From Lachnospiraceae bacterium (GTDB lineage: Bacteria > Bacillota > Clostridia > Lachnospirales > Lachnospiraceae), in NCBI GenBank assembly GCA_021202635.1, contig JAJQCQ010000052.1, forward strand, positions 52,277-99,085: a stretch of DNA of 46,809 bases. The letters run 5' to 3'. Positions 42,476-46,809 of this stretch are shown in pieces. The notes below the pieces were generated by a model that was given only the letters and a program-made list of their open reading frames with translations, had not been told where the DNA came from and searched no databases. Made by a program: the position numbers and the translations under genes. Each line of letters opens with the position of its first letter. Position 1 is the stretch's first letter.

Positions 42476-43909
42476 TTAATACAGGGTAAATGCCCGGAAA
42501 TCCACCGCTCCATCCCCGCAATACCGAAAATACAGCGGATGGACTCCATTTGCTGCGCCTGCTTTTATCCGGTACTCCGTGTAGTCCGGCGAATTCTGAA
42601 CCGGAATCCGCGCAATCACCTGTCCAAAGTCCGGATCACATGATACCTCCATTGTTCCGGCTGCGCCTTTCAGCTCCACCGAAATACCTGTCAGATTGTT
42701 AAAATCAAAATACTTGTATCCGGCTGTCGCTCCATCGCGCATATTCGCGATATACTGATCTCCGCCCTGCTCTCGGTCCTTTCCCGTCTGCGTAAAGTAA
42801 GGATGCGCGGCCAGGTCTTTTCGGGGATTTCCAACATCATAACGCCCCACTTTCCGTCCTTTCGCCCACAGATTGCAGGCAATTCTGGCTTCATATCTGC
42901 CGGTTCCGCGCAGCGGTCCCCCATTTAATCCGCTGCTTGAAATTTCCGCCTGGTAAAACTTTCCGTTTTCAAACCGCAGCGGTTCCGCGCAGGCCTGTCT
43001 GGAAAACGAATGCTGATTTGTCTGGCGGTGATAAAAAACATACCATTTCCCATTGAGATTCGCAATGCTTCCATGTGTATTTCCCATATAGTTCAGTGCC
43101 GTTTCTTCTGTCCGCCCATCCAGATAGCAATCACCGATATCAATCAAAGTTCCCCCGAACACAAATCCGCCATCTGGAAAGGCGCTGGTCGCGTAACAAA
43201 GCTCATGGTTGTTTTTCGAAGAATAAATAAAATAATAGGTATTTCCGATTTTGCGCATGGAGCTTGCCTCGAAAAACTCATGGTCTGGAAAAGCCCCTTC
43301 TCCTTCTTTCGGAAAGATCAGTTTTGGAGGGGACTTAATGGTTACCATATCCTGCTCTAATTCCAGCACCACTCCTCCATCAAAAGTCAGTTGTTTCAAA
43401 TGCATGGCGACAGATGGAACCTTTTTATAAAAGCCGGAGTACAGAAAAACTCTGCCATCATCGTCCACAAAAATCCCCGGATCGAACGGAAACGGTTCCC
43501 CATTCTTACGCCCCCACTTATGCCCGTCCGGGAATTTTACGTGGCCATAGAATTCATATGGTCCTTCCGGTCTGTCTGCTGCTGCCACCCCCATAATGCC
43601 CAGGAAGTCATAGGCATAATACAGATAATACCTTCCATCCGGTCCCCGGCATACATCCGGCGCATACAGGCACCGAATCGGAAGCGCGGGATCCTGTTTT
43701 TTCTGATAAATCACCCCCTCATTCTTCCACTCACTCAAATCATCTACCGGAGCGGACCAGCAAACATAATCATTCATACAGAACAGCGGTCCGCCAAAGC
43801 GGTCATGAGAGCCATACACATAAACCCTGTCCCCAAACACATGCGGCTCCCCATCCGGAACATATTCCCAGCTTGGCAGGTAAGGATTAAAAGCCTGCCG
43901 CTTCTCCAT
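42476..43909 (-). CDS. Glycoside hydrolase family 43 enzyme
   Basis: A 477-residue GH43 enzyme, a family of arabinofuranosidases and xylosidases. The five-bladed propeller carries NPYLPSWEYVPDGEPHVFGDRVYVYGSHD at the start with the catalytic base Asp, then CLYAPDVCRGPDGRYYLYYA with the second Asp, and DHEFFEASSMRKIGNTYYFIYS with the acid Glu. The last 130 residues look like a carbohydrate-binding module (YFDFNNLTGISVELKGAAGTMEVSC). There is no signal peptide, so it is probably cytoplasmic. GGGAGG precedes the ATG at 43909; an earlier in-frame ATG at 43966 lacks support. It lies upstream of the split GH3 in the same direction. Confidence 0.88.
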   Translation of the reverse strand: MEKRQAFNPYLPSWEYVPDGEPHVFGDRVYVYGSHDRFGGPLFCMNDYVCWSAPVDDLSEWKNEGVIYQKKQDPALPIRCLYAPDVCRGPDGRYYLYYAYDFLGIMGVAAADRPEGPYEFYGHVKFPDGHKWGRKNGEPFPFDPGIFVDDDGRVFLYSGFYKKVPSVAMHLKQLTFDGGVVLELEQDMVTIKSPPKLIFPKEGEGAFPDHEFFEASSMRKIGNTYYFIYSSKNNHELCYATSAFPDGGFVFGGTLIDIGDCYLDGRTEETALNYMGNTHGSIANLNGKWYVFYHRQTNQHSFSRQACAEPLRFENGKFYQAEISSSGLNGGPLRGTGRYEARIACNLWAKGRKVGRYDVGNPRKDLAAHPYFTQTGKDREQGGDQYIANMRDGATAGYKYFDFNNLTGISVELKGAAGTMEVSCDPDFGQVIARIPVQNSPDYTEYRIKAGAANGVHPLYFRYCGDGAVDFRAFTLY

Positions 43910-43967
43910 AGACACATCACCTCCCATCGATTGCCAGAACAGAACTTTTTCAAACAGAGTGCCCATT

Positions 43968-44165
43968 TCAATAATATTTCCGTTCTGTTTCCTTGTCTAA
44001 TGTGTCTATAAATATAAATGATTCCACCATTTTTTCCATCATTTTGTCGTAACCTGTATTTTTTGCGGCGAGTTTTGCAGAAAAAATAATTCTGTAATCG
44101 GACAAGGTATTTTCTCCCTGCACATAAAGAACGCCGCCGGTATCCATCCCGACGGCATTTTCCAT
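43968..44165 (-). pseudogene. Short ORF, probable C-terminal remnant of a larger gene
   Basis: 65 codons starting MENAVGMDTGGVLYVQGENTL and containing SDYRIIFSAKLAAKNTGYDKMMEKMVESFIF. It reads like the last beta strand and helix of a folded protein, and no ribosome binding site lies at a normal distance from its ATG. It sits 15 bases after the histidine kinase stop and before the GH43 gene. A deletion that removed the N-terminal part is the simplest explanation. A small peptide gene next to a sensor kinase cannot be excluded. Confidence 0.45.
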
Positions 44166-44180
44166 ACACTTAATACTGTT

Positions 44181-45560
44181 TTATTTTCCTTCCTTCTGCG
44201 GAAGTGGCGGTGCCTGATCATCTGGAAACGGAATCATCACACACAGGCTAAACCACTCATGTTCCGTTGAAATCGTCATGTTACCACCGTATTTCTCTGC
44301 ACTCATGCGAATGCTTTTCAGGCCATATCCATGATTCACTTTGTCTGCTTTCGTTGTCACAGGCAGTTCCTTTTCCATCACCATCCCGGTATCACAGTAA
44401 TTCTTTACCCGTATCACAAGAAAAGCCTGCTGTGAAAAGACAGAGACACGGATGAGCCTCTTTTCCGGCACATTGACTTTTTCCAGATATTCAATCGCGT
44501 TATCGAGAGCATTTCCAAAAATGGTACAGATATCCATCGCGTTCATAAAAGAAAGCAGATTCCCGTCCGCCACCGTTGTGATCCGGATATTTCGCTGCGC
44601 GCAGACCATCCCTTTATCCGTCAGCACAACATCCAGAACCGGACTTCCCGTCTTATTCTCCAGTTCAAACTTCTGAATCCCCTGCTCCATTTCCTGCAGG
44701 TATTCCTCTTTTTTCCCGGCATCCGTTTCAGAGCGGATCATGTTAATCTGGTTTTTCAGGTCGTGATATTTACAGTTCAGAATCTCAATGCTCTCTTTTG
44801 ACTGTTTGTACTGATAGTACTGACGCATCAGAACATTCTGCGTCATCTCCAGCTCCTTAAACAGATTCATCTCCCGGATAATACTCTGCTGGCTCCACAG
44901 GACAAACAATCCGGCAAAATTCATGAGAGAGCGAATATAAAAAATCTGCGGCTGATCCGTCGCACTGAAAGGAGTATCAGAAGAAATATAACTGATATTT
45001 GCAGCCAGAAAAATTGCCAGCATAATCAAAAGAAAAATACACATCCTGGAAAAAGTAACCGAAAGGGATTCCCCATCCGTGATGAGTTTTTTCTCCATAT
45101 AATACGCACACAGATAGATGGCAAGATAAAAAAGCGCCGCAATCACCACCTCAAACACCTGGCTGCCGATACCGGAAATATCAAAAATCCCCACAAGTAC
45201 TGCCAAAAAATAGCTGTACATCTGCCATTCAAAGGCTGCGGCAAATTCCGCCAGTATAAACGCAATCGACAGACAGACCCCGGCACTCTTCGGCGTAACC
45301 TGACAGCAAAAATAAATGGTAAAATACATGATCACCATCGCCAGAAACATCCCAGGTACCCACAAAACAAGCGGCAGTTCGTATCCAATCATATATTGCA
45401 GGACGCAAAGTAAAACAAGTACAGCTGCAAGCGGGAGCACTAGCTTTCTCCAGTCGTATCTGCGCTTCAGAAGGCAAAGAAACAAAACACAGGAAAGCCA
45501 CTCGGTACACGCAGTATAAAGCTTGGGAATATCTCTCACAATTGCTGTTGTGACACCCAT
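44181..45560 (-). CDS. Sensor histidine kinase, AgrC/GHKL type
   Basis: A 459-residue membrane kinase. Six or more hydrophobic segments fill residues 1-220, including LVLPLAAVLVLLCVLQYMIG and MCIFLLIMLAIFLAANISYI. A coiled segment follows with the phosphoacceptor His in KYHDLKNQINMIRSE. The ATPase domain has the N-box CTIFGNALDNAIEYL and the G-box HGYGLKSIRMSAEKYGGNM. This layout is that of peptide-sensing AgrC/ComD-type kinases. The start overlaps the stop of the response regulator as TGATG. No agrB-like protease is seen in the window. Confidence 0.9.
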   Translation of the reverse strand: MGVTTAIVRDIPKLYTACTEWLSCVLFLCLLKRRYDWRKLVLPLAAVLVLLCVLQYMIGYELPLVLWVPGMFLAMVIMYFTIYFCCQVTPKSAGVCLSIAFILAEFAAAFEWQMYSYFLAVLVGIFDISGIGSQVFEVVIAALFYLAIYLCAYYMEKKLITDGESLSVTFSRMCIFLLIMLAIFLAANISYISSDTPFSATDQPQIFYIRSLMNFAGLFVLWSQQSIIREMNLFKELEMTQNVLMRQYYQYKQSKESIEILNCKYHDLKNQINMIRSETDAGKKEEYLQEMEQGIQKFELENKTGSPVLDVVLTDKGMVCAQRNIRITTVADGNLLSFMNAMDICTIFGNALDNAIEYLEKVNVPEKRLIRVSVFSQQAFLVIRVKNYCDTGMVMEKELPVTTKADKVNHGYGLKSIRMSAEKYGGNMTISTEHEWFSLCVMIPFPDDQAPPLPQKEGK

Positions 45561-46267
45561 CAGTTCTGCCCTCCCATATAGCGCGTCAGATCTTCCAGAA
45601 AGGCCTTCTTTTTGGGGCGGCTGATCGCGAGCGCATCCGTTCCCACAACGACCTGGTTCTGCTCAATTCGTTTTACCTGTTCCAGGTTCACAAGATAGCA
45701 GTTGTTACATTTAGAAAAATGACAATTCTTCAGCTTTTCTTCCAGCTCCTTCAGTGTCCCTCTCGTTTCCAGAACCTTCTTTACCGTGTGATAAATCAGT
45801 GTATGATTCGAACTCTCAATATAATAGATATCAGAAGCTGGTACACGAACAACCCCATTGGGCTGCCGCACCATGAGAAATGTCTCCACCTTATGCTGAA
45901 TCTGCTCTATACTCTCCGTCAAAACAGCGGAAAAGTCAAAATAATTGATGGGCTTCAGCACATAATTCAGCGCCCGCACCGCGTAGCCTTTGATCGCGTA
46001 CTGCGCGTAGTTTGTAACAAAGATCAGAATAACCTTCGGATCCATCCTCCGAATCTTCTCCGCCGCTTCCATGCCGTCCATCATTTTCATCTGAATATCC
46101 ATAAAAATGATGTCATAGCGCGCCTGATAATTTTCCACCAGAAACAGGCCGTCACTGAAGAACTCCGTCTCGATTTCTTCGTTTTTTTCCTCCGCGTAAC
46201 GGGCGAGGAACGCCTTCATCTGGCTGGAATAGCTTGCATTGTCATCCACCACTGCGATTCTTACCAT
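45560..46267 (-). CDS. LytTR-family response regulator
   Basis: A 235-residue regulator. The receiver domain (1-120) has VDDNASYSS with the acidic pocket, and the phosphorylatable Asp in DIIFMDIQMKMMDG. It also has ILIFVTNYAQYAIKGYAVRALNYVLKPI with the conserved Thr and Lys positions. The LytTR DNA-binding domain (about 138-232) has DIYYIESSNHTLIYHT, LEEKLKNCHFSKCNNCYLVNLEQVKRI and the C-terminal SRPKKKAFLEDLTRYM. Such regulators bind pairs of short direct repeats 20-22 bp apart. GGGGTG is the only candidate ribosome binding site. It is translationally coupled to the kinase. Confidence 0.94.
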   Translation of the reverse strand: MVRIAVVDDNASYSSQMKAFLARYAEEKNEEIETEFFSDGLFLVENYQARYDIIFMDIQMKMMDGMEAAEKIRRMDPKVILIFVTNYAQYAIKGYAVRALNYVLKPINYFDFSAVLTESIEQIQHKVETFLMVRQPNGVVRVPASDIYYIESSNHTLIYHTVKKVLETRGTLKELEEKLKNCHFSKCNNCYLVNLEQVKRIEQNQVVVGTDALAISRPKKKAFLEDLTRYMGGQN

Positions 46268-46287
46268 TATTATACACCCCGATTAAC

Positions 46288-46306
46288 CGAAAAAGATTCT
46301 TTTTCG
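46288..46306 (-). repeat. Inverted repeat in the response regulator leader
   Basis: CGAAAAAG (46288-46295) and CTTTTTCG (46299-46306) form a perfect 8-bp stem around ATT, about 20 bases upstream of the response regulator ATG. It could be an operator or a small leader hairpin. Confidence 0.45.
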
Positions 46307-46338
46307 CAGAGTTCCGCGATTACTAAATTATGCATATT

Positions 46339-46440
46339 CTATGGCATATATTTTACTCCAAACCTGGCAGGTTGTTTTTTATCGCCGTCATAAAGGCAAT
46401 ATTTTAATGTTCCAAAGATATTATATTTTCCTTGCTTCAT
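46339..46440 (-). CDS. Possible 33-residue peptide upstream of the two-component genes
   Basis: A short ORF beginning MKQGKYNIFGTLKYCLYDG and ending in basic residues, with one Cys. AAGGGA lies 11 bases upstream, and a promoter (46518-46546) stands about 80 bases upstream. It is the only ORF of this kind directly before the response regulator. It lacks the double-Gly leader of class II peptides and the typical AgrD acidic tail. It may be a real small protein, a remnant or chance. Confidence 0.3.
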   Translation of the reverse strand: MKQGKYNIFGTLKYCLYDGDKKQPARFGVKYMP

Positions 46441-46517
46441 ATTAGCGTGATCCCTTGCAAAGGAATTTGGGACAAAACTTTACTGGGTAATATTTTTCCT
46501 ATGTATTATTTATTTTG

Positions 46518-46546
46518 ATTGTATCAAGGATATTAGAACGGGTCAA
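46518..46546 (-). promoter_or_regulatory. Second minus-strand sigma-A promoter
   Basis: TTGACC (46541-46546), a 17-base spacer and TACAAT (46518-46523). It would start a transcript near 46511 covering the 33-codon ORF and the response regulator and kinase genes. Confidence 0.65.
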
Positions 46547-46592
46547 GTAAAACCTAGAAATAAAGTTCGTAACTTTAAACTGCATATGTCAC

Positions 46593-46622
46593 AAAGAAGC
46601 CACCTTATACGGTGACTTCTTT
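46593..46622 (-). terminator. Terminator-like hairpin in a leader
   Basis: On the minus strand AAAGAAGTCACC (46611-46622) pairs with GGTGGCTTCTTT (46593-46604) with one mismatch, around a six-base loop. The 3' arm ends TTCTTTGTGA, a weak T-run. It lies about 110 bases downstream of the promoter at 46738-46766. Confidence 0.5.
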
Positions 46623-46658
46623 GATATAGGGTTCGTTGCCGACTGTATTTTTCTCCAT
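46605..46658 (-). CDS. Possible 17-residue leader peptide
   Basis: An ORF of 17 codons, MEKNTVGNEPYIKEVTV, whose stop TAA falls in the loop of the hairpin at 46593-46622. It has no ribosome binding site at normal distance. AGGAG at about 46688-46692 would instead fit an ATT start at 46681 in another frame. The leader ORF, hairpin and promoter order is that of translation-coupled attenuators. Confidence 0.25.
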   Translation of the reverse strand: MEKNTVGNEPYIKEVTV

Positions 46659-46737
46659 ACATAGCTTTTGGCTATCCCAATGATTATCTCCTGTACATAT
46701 ACAGAAACGCAATTGGTGTCTCCCAATCCCTATCAGT

Positions 46738-46766
46738 ATAATAGTATATGCAAACATATTTGTCAA
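46738..46766 (-). promoter_or_regulatory. Near-consensus minus-strand promoter at the window edge
   Basis: A perfect TTGACA (46761-46766), a 17-base spacer and TATTAT (46738-46743). The transcript would start near 46731 and run towards the response regulator gene, through the short ORF and the hairpin. Confidence 0.75.
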
Positions 46767-46809
46767 TATTCTTTCTAATTTTTTATTGTTCGACTTTACC
46801 CTTTCGTTA

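Noticed and set aside
46361-46380. Small hairpin AACCTGGCAGGTT followed by a T-run on the plus strand
   Set aside because: The stem is only five base pairs, and no plus-strand gene ends near it, so a terminator call is not supported.

Overview
The window looks like chromosome from a Gram-positive, probably gut-living member of the Bacillota, most likely Lachnospiraceae. The reasons are strong AGGAGG ribosome binding sites, sigma-A promoters, an anaerobic (cobalt-early) B12 pathway, a DeoR/PTS hexitol operon, membrane-anchored glycosidases and an AgrC/LytTR-type two-component pair. This placement is an inference from gene content. No rRNA or tRNA gene was seen.

Layout. (1) 1-5660: a GH38 alpha-mannosidase, a small unknown gene, an ABC ATPase that has lost its N-terminus and half of its P-loop, and a NitT/TauT-type permease with no binding protein. 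(2) 5796-8642, minus strand: a large secreted LCAT-like alpha/beta hydrolase with C-terminal aromatic repeats; its promoter has paired direct repeats just upstream of the -35. (3) 8866-16558, plus strand: a self-contained PTS operon of PfkB kinase, zinc MDR dehydrogenase, DeoR regulator, mannitol-type EIICBA, an HPr-like carrier with Lys at position 46, and Enzyme I. It can take up a hexitol, oxidise the hexitol phosphate and phosphorylate the ketose phosphate. (4) 16734-34193, minus strand: a dispersed B12 region with cbiL, cbiF, cbiG, cbiH, a cbiJ-cbiE-cbiT triple fusion, cbiA and cobT. Between them lie a MATE exporter, a large membrane protein, a DUF554 protein, a three-gene DUF3467 cassette, a class II Fic protein and a metallophosphoesterase. 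A plus-strand cassette (about 30700-32672) splits cbiF from cbiG: hairpin clusters, a promoter under two palindromes, a highly structured leader of about 250 nt, and an AAA_14/DUF4143 ATPase. (5) 34426-36108: a second ATPase (AAA-ATPase-like plus PD-(D/E)XK) with its own promoter and operator-like palindrome. (6) 36153-46267, minus strand: a GtrA-like membrane protein, a domain-permuted GH3 enzyme with membrane helices at both ends, a second GH3 split by a frameshift, a GH43 enzyme, a gene remnant, a histidine kinase and a LytTR response regulator. (7) 46268-46809: an AT-rich region without an ordinary gene, holding two near-consensus minus-strand promoters, a leader-peptide/hairpin arrangement and a 33-codon ORF just upstream of the response regulator.

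The most unusual structure is the leader of the AAA_14/DUF4143 ATPase. A cloverleaf-like fold of about 174 nt is closed by 18-nt arms, and the left arm with its flank (29 nt) is repeated between the fold and the start codon. The right arm can therefore pair with either copy, as expected of an RNA switch, although a miniature inverted-repeat element is a serious alternative. Other points of note are the truncated ABC P-loop, the Ser46-to-Lys HPr, the possible LytTR boxes before the lipase gene, and the DUF3467 trio.
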